DNA of 64,000 nt from an uncultured Paracoccaceae bacterium (GTDB lineage Bacteria > Pseudomonadota > Alphaproteobacteria > Rhodobacterales > Rhodobacteraceae). Shown one piece after another: positions 48,091 to 55,809 of this stretch (positions within the stretch are counted from its first letter, which is position 1; the number at the start of each line of letters is the position of its first letter). The DNA is taken from positions 124,001 through 188,000 of the forward strand of contig CANKYO010000009.1 in the NCBI GenBank assembly GCA_947488175.1, given 5' to 3'. The notes under the pieces are model-generated. The model did no database searches. It saw only the letters and a program-made list of their open reading frames with translations, and had not been told where the DNA came from. The position numbers were made by a program, and so were the translations under genes.

Positions 48091-48969
48091 ATGTACCGCA
48101 ACACCAACCACCTTGTCACGCTGGCTGCCGTTGCAAAAGCAGGTAGTTTTGCCGGGGCGGCCCGGCGTCTGGGCATGCCCACATCGACGGTAACCAACCA
48201 CATAGCAGCGCTTGAGGCCGATGTCGGGCTTGACCTGATCCAACGCACCACCCGCAGCATCCGGCTGACCGATCAGGGCCATCTGCTGGCGCAAGAGGCG
48301 CAGGAGATGGTGGATATTCTGCAAGCTTCGCGCGCACGGATTGTGGCGCAAAAGGACCGACCGGCAGGCAAGTTGCGCATCTCTGTGCCGTTTACCTTCG
48401 CCTCCGACCTTCTGGCACCGGTGCTTGTCGCGTTCTCGGCGACCTATCCGGATGTTCAGCTTGAGGTCGTGGCCGACAACGCCTTTGTCGATCTGATCGC
48501 TGGCGGTTTCGATCTGGCGATCCGCATCGGTGAGATGGAGGATTCGAGCCTGACTCAGCGCAAACTGGGGGGTGCACGCCAGGCACTTGTTGCTTCAAAG
48601 TCCTATCTTGATCGGGCTGGTCGTCCGGCTTCGGTTGACGACCTTGCCAAGCATAAGATCATCGCACTGCGCCCCGACATGCCATTGGTTCTTACTGGCA
48701 GGGGTGGCAGTGTCGCGGTCGCGCCGAAAACGCAGGTGTCGGTCAACGACCCGCGCACAATTGCTGCGATGGCTTTGCACGGCGGGGGTATCGCAGCACT
48801 GCCGCTTTTTCTGGTGGACCATGTGCTGAAAGACGCCCGGCTTGAGGTGGTATTGCCGGAACAACCGCCGCGCCCGATCGATATCTCGCTGGTCTACTAC
48901 GGACATGCGGCGCAAAATCCGCTGACCCGGCTCTTCGTTGACTTCGTTGCCGACAATATCTCGTTCTAG
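48091..48969 (+). CDS. LysR family transcriptional regulator
   Basis: This 292-residue regulator has the N-terminal winged helix (HLVTLAAVAKAGSFAGAARR, STVTNHIAALEADVG) and a type 2 periplasmic-binding effector domain starting PAGKLRISVPFTF. It probably controls the divergent SDR-globin operon. The ATG at 48091 directly follows an inverted repeat, leaving little room for a normal SD; a TTG in frame at 48055 is an alternative. Confidence 0.93.
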   Translation: MYRNTNHLVTLAAVAKAGSFAGAARRLGMPTSTVTNHIAALEADVGLDLIQRTTRSIRLTDQGHLLAQEAQEMVDILQASRARIVAQKDRPAGKLRISVPFTFASDLLAPVLVAFSATYPDVQLEVVADNAFVDLIAGGFDLAIRIGEMEDSSLTQRKLGGARQALVASKSYLDRAGRPASVDDLAKHKIIALRPDMPLVLTGRGGSVAVAPKTQVSVNDPRTIAAMALHGGGIAALPLFLVDHVLKDARLEVVLPEQPPRPIDISLVYYGHAAQNPLTRLFVDFVADNISF

Positions 48970-49029
48970 GTGAAGGACCCGCCAAAGCGGGGGCTTGCAA
49001 AGTGAACCAAGCGGTTTAACCCTGTCGGG

Positions 49030-50247
49030 ATGCAAAATCGCCTGCCTGTCATCTTTATCCTGATCACCGTTGTCATCGACAGCATGGGAATCGGGCTGAT
49101 CATGCCGGTGATGCCCGACCTTATTCAGGAGGTCGAAGGTCAGGGCATTGGTGCCGCTGCTGTCTGGGGCGGTATCCTCGCCACGATCTTTGCCGCGATG
49201 CAGTTCCTGTTTGGTCCAACGGTCGGTAATCTGTCGGACCGGTACGGGCGGCGGCCTGTGCTGATCATCTCGCTGGTGATCATGGCGTTTGATTACTTCC
49301 TGATGGCGCTGGCCCATACGATCTGGCTTTTGATCATTGGCCGGATCATCGGGGGGATCACGGCAGCGACGCAATCAACGTCAGCGGCCTATATGGCCGA
49401 TATCTCAAAACCAGAGGAGAAGGCCGCCAATTTCGGCCTGATCGGGGCGGCCTTTGGCGTGGGCTTCGTGCTGGGGCCGCTTTTGGGGGGTGTGTTGGCC
49501 GAATTCGGCACGCGCGCGCCCTTCTGGGCGGCGGCGGCATTGGCTGCGGCCAACGCCATTTTTGGCTATTATGTATTACCAGAGACGGTGACAGACCGCA
49601 TTCGCCGCCCGCTGGAGTGGCGGCGCGCCAATCCGCTTGGCGCGTTCAAGAATATCGGTGCCCTGCCCGGCCTGAAGCGGCTGATGCTGATCACCTTTGT
49701 CTATACTGTGGCGTTTTTCGTTTATCCCGGCGTCTGGGCCTATTTCGGGGCCGAGCGGTTCGGTTGGGGGCCGGGCATGATCGGCCTGTCACTGGCGGTC
49801 TTCGGGATCGGGATCGCGATTGTGCAGGGTCTGCTGATCAAGCCGATCCTGAACCGGATTGGTGAACGGAATGCGGTGATTGCCGGTCTATCGATTGATG
49901 TGGCGGCCTTTGTGCTGCTGGGGTTCGTCACGCAAGGCTGGATTGCGCTGGCATTGACCCCCTTGACCGCATTGGGTTCAATCGCGGGACCCGCCCTGCA
50001 GGGGATCATGTCGCGCACGGCAGCTGACGATCAGCAAGGCGAATTGCAGGGCACGGTCACTTCGATCAACGCTGTGGCCACGATTGTGGCACCGTTGCTG
50101 GTGACCCAGACCTTCTGGTATTTCACCGCCGCTGAAAACACGGTTTATCTACCCGGCGCGCCGTTTCTGTTATCTGCTGTGCTGACCATTGGATGTATCT
50201 TTGTTTTCGTCCAGACACCCCGCCCAAAGCGGGCGCGCGTCATGTAA
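49030..50247 (+). CDS. MFS drug efflux transporter, TetA-like
   Basis: This 405-residue protein has 12 predicted membrane helices and the MFS motif A GNLSDRYGRRPVL after helix 2. It also has the TCR/Tet-type VVIDSMGIGLIMPVMPDL start, GRIIGGITAATQSTSAAYMAD and GPLLGGVLAEFGTRAPFW. This matches the proton-driven tetracycline/multidrug exporters. There is no TetR gene beside it, so it is probably not an inducible tetracycline-resistance unit. Confidence 0.88.
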   Translation: MQNRLPVIFILITVVIDSMGIGLIMPVMPDLIQEVEGQGIGAAAVWGGILATIFAAMQFLFGPTVGNLSDRYGRRPVLIISLVIMAFDYFLMALAHTIWLLIIGRIIGGITAATQSTSAAYMADISKPEEKAANFGLIGAAFGVGFVLGPLLGGVLAEFGTRAPFWAAAALAAANAIFGYYVLPETVTDRIRRPLEWRRANPLGAFKNIGALPGLKRLMLITFVYTVAFFVYPGVWAYFGAERFGWGPGMIGLSLAVFGIGIAIVQGLLIKPILNRIGERNAVIAGLSIDVAAFVLLGFVTQGWIALALTPLTALGSIAGPALQGIMSRTAADDQQGELQGTVTSINAVATIVAPLLVTQTFWYFTAAENTVYLPGAPFLLSAVLTIGCIFVFVQTPRPKRARVM

Positions 50248-50321
50248 CGTCGCGATCAGACTTGCGCAGGGCAATGTCCGGTGGGACATGTGCTGCAACA
50301 GGATTTTTGCAGGACAACGCC

Positions 50322-51401
50322 ATGCCCCAGATCAAAGCCGCCATTTGCCGTGAATTTGGCCAGCCCTTGACGATCGAGACCGTCACCCTCGCCGCACCCA
50401 AGATGGGCGAGATCGAGGTGACATTAAAGGCCTGCGCGATCTGTCATTCCGATATCTCTTATATGGACGGGGCCTGGGGCGGGACACTGCCTGCGGTCTA
50501 CGGGCACGAGGCGGCAGGGGTGGTCAGCGCCGTGGGCGAAGGCGTGCGTGGCGTTACGATGGGTGACCCGGTTGTGGTGACCCTGATCCGCGCCTGCGGC
50601 ACCTGCCCGTCCTGCGCGGGCGGCAAGCCTGTCGCCTGCGAGACCGGTTTTGAGGGCAGCCCGCTGTCAGATGCGGATGGCGCCCCGCTGCATCAGGCGA
50701 TGTATACCGGCGGCTTTGCCGAGCGGGTGGTGGTGGATCAAAGCCAGGTGGTGAAACTGTCGGACGCGATTTCGATGGAGTCGGCGTCTTTGCTAGCGTG
50801 TGGCGTCATCACCGGCGTTGGCGCTGTGGTGAACGCCGCCCATCTGCGCGCCGGTCAGGATGTCGTGGTCATCGGTGCCGGTGGCGTCGGCCTCAACGCC
50901 ATTCAGGGCGCCAGGATTGCCGGGGCGCGGCGGATCGTGGCGGTGGATATGTCTGAAGAGAAGCTCGCCATTGCACGCGAATTCGGCGCGACAGACGGTG
51001 TGCTGGCCACCGAGGAAAAACCTTGGCGCGCGTCGAAAAAGGCGATGGGGCGCGGGGCCGATGCGGTGTTTGTGACGGTCGGCGCGATCCCGGCCTATGA
51101 CAAGGCCCCCCAATATCTGGCCAATGGCGGCCGGGTCATCATGGTGGGCATGCCGCATTCAGGGGCGATGTCGACCTATGAGCCGGTGATGCTGGCCGCG
51201 ACCGGACAGGGCATGGTTGGGTCCAAGATGGGCGACGTCGTCATAGCGCGCGATATTCCATGGATGGTGGATCTTTATGAGCAAGGGCGGCTGAAACTGG
51301 ACGAGCTGATTTCGGGCCGCTGGTCGTTGGAACAGATCAACGAGGCGATTGCCGATACGCGGACAGGATCGGCCAAGCGGAATGTGATTGTGTTCGGGTA
51401 G
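50322..51401 (+). CDS. Zinc-dependent alcohol dehydrogenase
   Basis: This 359-residue medium-chain dehydrogenase has catalytic zinc ligands in CAICHSDIS (about Cys36) and GHEAAGVV, a structural zinc lobe RACGTCPSCAGGKPVAC (four cysteines), and the NAD-binding VIGAGGVGLNAIQGA. Structural zinc marks the class III-like/benzyl alcohol dehydrogenase branch. The ATG at 50322 follows AGGAC; the frame upstream of it overlaps the MFS gene. Confidence 0.92.
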   Translation: MPQIKAAICREFGQPLTIETVTLAAPKMGEIEVTLKACAICHSDISYMDGAWGGTLPAVYGHEAAGVVSAVGEGVRGVTMGDPVVVTLIRACGTCPSCAGGKPVACETGFEGSPLSDADGAPLHQAMYTGGFAERVVVDQSQVVKLSDAISMESASLLACGVITGVGAVVNAAHLRAGQDVVVIGAGGVGLNAIQGARIAGARRIVAVDMSEEKLAIAREFGATDGVLATEEKPWRASKKAMGRGADAVFVTVGAIPAYDKAPQYLANGGRVIMVGMPHSGAMSTYEPVMLAATGQGMVGSKMGDVVIARDIPWMVDLYEQGRLKLDELISGRWSLEQINEAIADTRTGSAKRNVIVFG

Positions 51402-51427
51402 CCGGAACGCGAGGGCGACGGCGTGAG

Positions 51428-51533
51428 GTCCCGGATCAAGTCCGGGACGGCTGGCTTGACGACGGCGGGCGTGGCGCTGCGTCCGCAACTGCACGCATCA
51501 GAGGCGAAACCGTAAGATGATCTTGATCCATCC
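51428..51533. repeat. Hairpin repeat and degenerate REP after the alcohol dehydrogenase
   Basis: 51428-51448 is an inverted repeat GTCCCGGA/TCCGGGAC around TCAAG. 51511-51533 starts CGTAAGATGATC and has GATCCATC after TTG, a decayed version of the REP at 25949 and 34173 (same CGTAAGAT lead, one arm damaged). Confidence 0.6.
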
Positions 51534-51973
51534 TACCCGTCCATCGCCCTGTCCCAATCGTACACAACAATGCCGCCGGTTTCGCGCGCGTCCAGTGACC
51601 GGTAAAGCGCCCGGGCGGCCACATTGTCGGTCTCCGTAGCAAGCCAGATCCCATCGCACCCCCGGTCGCGCGCAACCTGCATCAGCCTGTCACAAAGCCG
51701 TTTGGCGATGCCTTGCCGCTGATATTCGTCTCGCACCCCGACCTCGGCGATGAAGAAGGCAGGCGGTTTGTCCGGATGCAGCAGGATCTGGCCCGTGGCC
51801 ATCCCCACAACATCGGCCCCGTCCAAAGCCAGCACGATCTCGTGCTGCGGGTCGGCCAGAAAGGCCTTTGCCTGATCCGGCAGGATCGGATTGTCAAAAA
51901 GGCCCGACTTGACCACCAACAGCAGGTCCAGATCATCTGGACCCAGGTGGCGAAGCGTGATTGTGTCGCCCAT
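51533..51973 (-). CDS. GNAT family N-acetyltransferase
   Basis: This 146-residue protein has the acetyl-CoA motif VRDEYQRQGIAKRLCDRLMQ (Q/RxxGxG/A loop), IAEVGV before it and LATETDNVAARALYRSLDAR after it. Substrate unknown. ATG at 51973 with GAGG upstream; the frame continuing to 52195 is antisense to the next gene. It is divergent from the enolase-superfamily gene by 27 bp. Confidence 0.9.
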   Translation of the reverse strand: MGDTITLRHLGPDDLDLLLVVKSGLFDNPILPDQAKAFLADPQHEIVLALDGADVVGMATGQILLHPDKPPAFFIAEVGVRDEYQRQGIAKRLCDRLMQVARDRGCDGIWLATETDNVAARALYRSLDARETGGIVVYDWDRAMDG

Positions 51974-52000
51974 AACATCCTCGTGACCAAAGGTGCGCAC

Positions 52001-53233
52001 ATGAAACTCGCCGATCTTGATGTGATTGTCACGGCACCCCCGGCCCCAGGCTGGGGCGGGCGCTATTGGATCATTCCAAAGGTGACGACGGATACAGGCA
52101 TTGTGGGTTACGGCGAATGCTACGCGTCCTCGGTTGGGCCAGAGGCGATGACGGCGGTCATCAGGGATGTGTTCGAGCGCCACATGGCGGGCCAAAACCC
52201 TGAAGACATCGAATTGATGTTTCGCCGGGTCTATTCAGCAGGCTTCACTCAGCGCCCGGACTTGACGGTGATTGGCGCCTGGTCGGGGCTGGAGATCGCA
52301 TGCTGGGACATCCTCGGCAAAGACCGTGACCGCCCGGTCCATGCCCTGATCGGGGGCCGGATGAATGACCGCATCCGCGCCTATACCTATCTTTATCCCC
52401 GGCCGTCGCACCCCCTGCCCGCCTTCTGGGCCAGTCCCGATATGGCGGCCGAGGTCGCGCTGGATATGGTCGAAAAGGGCTATACAGCTGTCAAATTCGA
52501 TCCGGCAGGCCCCTACACCATCCGTGGCGGGCATATGCCGTCGATGCATGACATCTCCCTGTCGGTGGCGTTCTGCAAGGCGATCCGTGAGGCGGTTGGC
52601 GACCGCGCCGATCTGCTTTTTGGCACACATGGGCAATTCAGCACCGGCGGGGCGATCCGCATGGGGCAAGCGTTGGAGCCCTACAGCCCGCTTTGGTACG
52701 AAGAACCGATCCCGCCAGACAATGTGGCCGAGATGGCCAAGGTGGCCGCGGCGGTACGTATACCCGTGGCCACCGGCGAGCGGCTGACGACAAAGGCGGA
52801 ATTTGCCGAAATCCTGCGACAGGGTGCGGCCACGATCCTGCAGCCGGCGCTTGGGCGGGCTGGCGGTATCTGGGAAACCAAGAAGATTGCGGCATTGGCT
52901 GAAGTCCATAACGCCCAGATGGCCCCGCATCTTTATGCCGGGCCAGTGGAATGGGCGGCGAATGTGCAGCTGGCCGCGTCGATCCCGAATATCCTGATGG
53001 CCGAAACGATCGAGACGCCGTTTCATCACGACCTGATCAAGGGATCGATCACGGTCGAGGATGGCTATATCCCGGTGCCGACCGCTCCGGGGCTGGGGAT
53101 TGATTTCGACGAGGCCTTGGCCCGTGCGCATCCCTATGAAGGGGACGGATTGCACCTGCAGATGCAGGAGGAGCCGATCAGTTATTCCGAGGTGAACAGT
53201 TTTGCGGGTGGTGCGCCGGTGAAGGTGGAGTAG
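52001..53233 (+). CDS. Mandelate racemase/muconate lactonizing (enolase superfamily) enzyme
   Basis: This 410-residue protein has the N-terminal capping domain (GYGECYASSVGPEAM, WSGLEIACWDILGKDRDRPV) and a beta/alpha barrel with AVKFDPAGPYT, WYEEPIPPDN, ATGERLTTKAEF and MAPHLYAGPVEW. Two metal-binding glutamates (WYEEP and TGERL) are clear. The first ligand, usually Asp in a DANQ-like strand end, is replaced by LLFGTHGQF. Likely an acid-sugar dehydratase; substrate open. The ATG at 52001 fits family length. Confidence 0.88.
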   Translation: MKLADLDVIVTAPPAPGWGGRYWIIPKVTTDTGIVGYGECYASSVGPEAMTAVIRDVFERHMAGQNPEDIELMFRRVYSAGFTQRPDLTVIGAWSGLEIACWDILGKDRDRPVHALIGGRMNDRIRAYTYLYPRPSHPLPAFWASPDMAAEVALDMVEKGYTAVKFDPAGPYTIRGGHMPSMHDISLSVAFCKAIREAVGDRADLLFGTHGQFSTGGAIRMGQALEPYSPLWYEEPIPPDNVAEMAKVAAAVRIPVATGERLTTKAEFAEILRQGAATILQPALGRAGGIWETKKIAALAEVHNAQMAPHLYAGPVEWAANVQLAASIPNILMAETIETPFHHDLIKGSITVEDGYIPVPTAPGLGIDFDEALARAHPYEGDGLHLQMQEEPISYSEVNSFAGGAPVKVE

Positions 53234-53662
53234 TGAAAAAGGACACATGCACACGTTGAGCGCGACGGGGTTAACGTCTGGTTTGAGCCCAGAGTACCGG
53301 ATGCCGCAAACTGCACGAATGCCCGGTTCTCAGGTTGGATCAGGAAGCTTTCGATAATCAAACTGAATTTTTTGCGGGCTTTGATACCTCTCCTTTCGAA
53401 CGCCATCGCGATGCGGCTCCGTGCAAACTTCGAAGGTAAGCATCCATTGAACCCGATCTAAAGCCTGCCGATTATCGAGGCTAAACAGTCTGGATCAGAA
53501 GGCAACGTCGACTTTACCTCACACCACCCCTGTTCAGCCTTGTCCGCCGTAGCAAAGGTGGTCGAAATGGCGCGTTCGGCGCTCATGTTGTGACGATCCG
53601 ACGATGGCAACAAGCTAACCTGTTGCCATCACCCGCACCGGTCGCAGCCAGAGAGCCAGCCG
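53234..53662. other. Gap between the enolase-superfamily gene and the CHAT cassette
   Basis: This 429-base gap lies between convergent ends. Short frames on both strands look non-coding. The stretch around 53580-53650 has a GTTGCCATC-type inverted sequence (gatggcaac ... gttgccatc, 53602-53630) that could be the terminator of the CHAT operon. It may include one edge of a horizontally acquired segment. No integrase or tRNA is seen. Confidence 0.45.
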
Positions 53663-54022
53663 CTATCCTTCTGCGGCCGCTGCGAGCTCTTTCAGGTCGT
53701 CCTCGGTGGCGGTGACAATGTCGACCCTCTTGCCGCGGATTTCGATGATGGCGGTTTTGAGTGCCTTGGACTCTTCAACAAGCTTGCGGGTTGTCGCGAC
53801 AAGTTTGGTGACCGCTTCCACTAGTGAATGTCCCTGGTTGACCAGTACAACAGCAGCGGCAAGGATCGAGGCGGCGTCGGCAAGGCCGATCCGCTCATTG
53901 CTTTCGCGCACCATGAATTTGTCGATTTCGGTCGCGCCCTCATAGCTCTGTTTGATCTCGTTCTGCGCCTCTGACAGGTCGGAATCCGGGTCAACGGCAA
54001 ATGTAATCTTGATTGAGCTCAA
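53663..54022 (-). CDS. Small effector-associated-component-like protein of the CHAT cassette
   Basis: This 119-residue protein has an N-terminal strand (SIKITFAVDP), a DLSEAQNEIKQSYEG helix, a second strand, a long hydrophobic-amphipathic helix (LADAASILAAAVVLVNQG then LVEAVTKLVATTRKLVEES) and a final strand-helix IIEIRGKRVDIVTATEDDL. This strand-helix-strand-helix-strand plan resembles the EACC1/TCAD-type small proteins described beside caspase-like, trypsin and other effectors in conflict systems. The assignment is inference. ATG at 54022 overlaps the CHAT stop by 4 nt. Confidence 0.6.
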   Translation of the reverse strand: MSSIKITFAVDPDSDLSEAQNEIKQSYEGATEIDKFMVRESNERIGLADAASILAAAVVLVNQGHSLVEAVTKLVATTRKLVEESKALKTAIIEIRGKRVDIVTATEDDLKELAAAAEG

Positions 54023-55809
54023 CGATCCATCCTTCGTTGTGGTTCAAACTGGCCTCGCCCGACGATAAGGAATGGGGCCCAGTAATCTACATAAACATCT
54101 TCAAAATCACGGTTGTCAACGATGAATACCCGCATGGCTTCCGCCAAGGCAATATCCGCAGGCTCGCCGCTGGCGAATGCACGATGAAAAGCGACGATGA
54201 TCTGCTCTGCGAACTCGTCGTCGGTCGGAAACAAGGCAGCGACCATCAGCCGGGCGCCAGACGCAAAGAAGGCCGCTTGCAGTCCAAGCAGATCATCCGC
54301 GGGAATATCCCGCATCTTGCGCCCGCTGATCGCACGCTGTCCCGATGAACAGGCCGACAGCACAACCGTATCAGCCGATAGCCCTGCCGCCCAGATATCG
54401 AGCCCGTCGAGCTTCGCCTGCTGAAGATAAAGATGCGATTCCAAAGGTGTATCCCCGGCGACACCTTCGCCATGGCAGGACAAGTGCAGGACTGATGGCC
54501 GCCTATCAGCGGCAGACGTCGTCAGTTGCCCCTCGCTGGCATCGGGGGGCAAGACGGTGCTTTCCCATCCGGCCGCGCTGTAGATCGTATGGGTTTGAGC
54601 GACTTCCAACTCCGCATGGGGAAGTTCGCGCAGACCGTGCGCATCATATGACACGATGCCAATGGCCAGTGCCGACATTGTGGCCGGGGCAGAAACCTCC
54701 TCAAGGAACATATCAAGGCTGGGGGCGTAGCGCAGCGCCCAACGCTCAACAACAAAACCGTCGGGCAGCCGCACCGCCGCAAAAGGGATATGGTGGAGCG
54801 ATTTATGCGGCACGATCACCAGCCGCTGTGCCGAGTGCAGGATGCTCTGCATGTCCGATGCAGTCGGCCACAGGATATCGGCAAATCGGCTGATGTCGCT
54901 GGCGTTGCGAAAGCCGCCACTCTCCGCCACGCTGAGCCGCCCGAGATAGGTCGCCAACTCTTCTCGCGTTGCGTCGGTCACCTCGACCGTGTCATGCGCC
55001 AGATTGTCGCGATCAAGAACGAAGCGCAGCAGCTTGCCGTGTCCGATCCAATGGAAATAGAGGGCCGCCTCGCCTTCCCGCAATACAGCCTGGGCAAGCT
55101 TTCGCGTTCCGCCACCGGTCGTCATGGCATCACGGCAGTCCCGCATGAAACGATCCCACAGACCACGGCGGTCAATTTCCAGTTCGGTGGTGTTTTTTCC
55201 CCTGCGCCTTGCGTCTTCGATGCGCTTGCCAATGGATCGGATCTGTTCACGGTAGACCTGCGAGGTTGCGTTTTTGCGCACTTTGGGTGTGCGCGACTTG
55301 GTCAGCTCTGCCCTGTCGATGGCCAGATTGACGTCGCCGCGCGCCAGCGCAACTTCTACCCCGTAATCATAAAGCGCGATCCGCGTCCTCAAAAAACCCG
55401 CGCGTTCATATGGCGCAGAGATCGTCGCGCGCACCTTCTCGGCCAAGGCGATGCCGGTCGCGCAAACACGCTCTAACGCGTCATCGTCGCCAAGACGTGC
55501 GAGCGCATGGGCCTGCAACAGCAAACTGTCGATCAGCAGGGTATCGGACGACGCCAACCCGATGGAGCGCGCGGCCTCTTCGGCCGCGATCAACGCACGC
55601 GCTGCCAGCCCGTCAAAAAGAAGAAGCTCTGACTGACATTGATGGCATCGGCATAACATACCGGGATCACCCAAACCGCCGGCATCCGCAAAAAGCTGGT
55701 CCAGCTTTTCGTGCAGGCCATCAGTCTGATCCCCGTCTGATAGCGTGGAAATGTCCTGCACCAGCTGTTCGAGATCCAACGCCAGTGTGATGACGGCAGA
55801 ATAGCTCAT
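54019..55809 (-). CDS. CHAT-domain (caspase-like) protease with N-terminal TPR-like region
   Basis: This 596-residue protein carries helical repeat-like sequence at about 1-200 (AEEAARSIGLASSDTLLIDS, ALARGDVNLAIDRAELTKSR) with a CRCHQC cysteine cluster near residue 55. The C-terminal CHAT domain spans about 330-590, starting WPTASDMQSILHSAQRLVIV and PHKSLHHIPFAAVRLPD. The catalytic pair is His446 in HLSCHGEG and Cys487 in VVLSACSSGQ. CHAT proteases include Csx29 of type III-E CRISPR and proteases of bacterial death systems. It is coupled by ATGA to both neighbours, which points to a fixed three-gene unit. Confidence 0.9.
   Translation of the reverse strand: MSYSAVITLALDLEQLVQDISTLSDGDQTDGLHEKLDQLFADAGGLGDPGMLCRCHQCQSELLLFDGLAARALIAAEEAARSIGLASSDTLLIDSLLLQAHALARLGDDDALERVCATGIALAEKVRATISAPYERAGFLRTRIALYDYGVEVALARGDVNLAIDRAELTKSRTPKVRKNATSQVYREQIRSIGKRIEDARRRGKNTTELEIDRRGLWDRFMRDCRDAMTTGGGTRKLAQAVLREGEAALYFHWIGHGKLLRFVLDRDNLAHDTVEVTDATREELATYLGRLSVAESGGFRNASDISRFADILWPTASDMQSILHSAQRLVIVPHKSLHHIPFAAVRLPDGFVVERWALRYAPSLDMFLEEVSAPATMSALAIGIVSYDAHGLRELPHAELEVAQTHTIYSAAGWESTVLPPDASEGQLTTSAADRRPSVLHLSCHGEGVAGDTPLESHLYLQQAKLDGLDIWAAGLSADTVVLSACSSGQRAISGRKMRDIPADDLLGLQAAFFASGARLMVAALFPTDDEFAEQIIVAFHRAFASGEPADIALAEAMRVFIVDNRDFEDVYVDYWAPFLIVGRGQFEPQRRMDR

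Noticed and set aside
48595..49374. 259-codon minus-strand frame opposite the LysR/MFS junction
   Set aside because: It spans the ends of two convincing genes on the other strand, is rich in His/Arg/Asp and lacks any domain.
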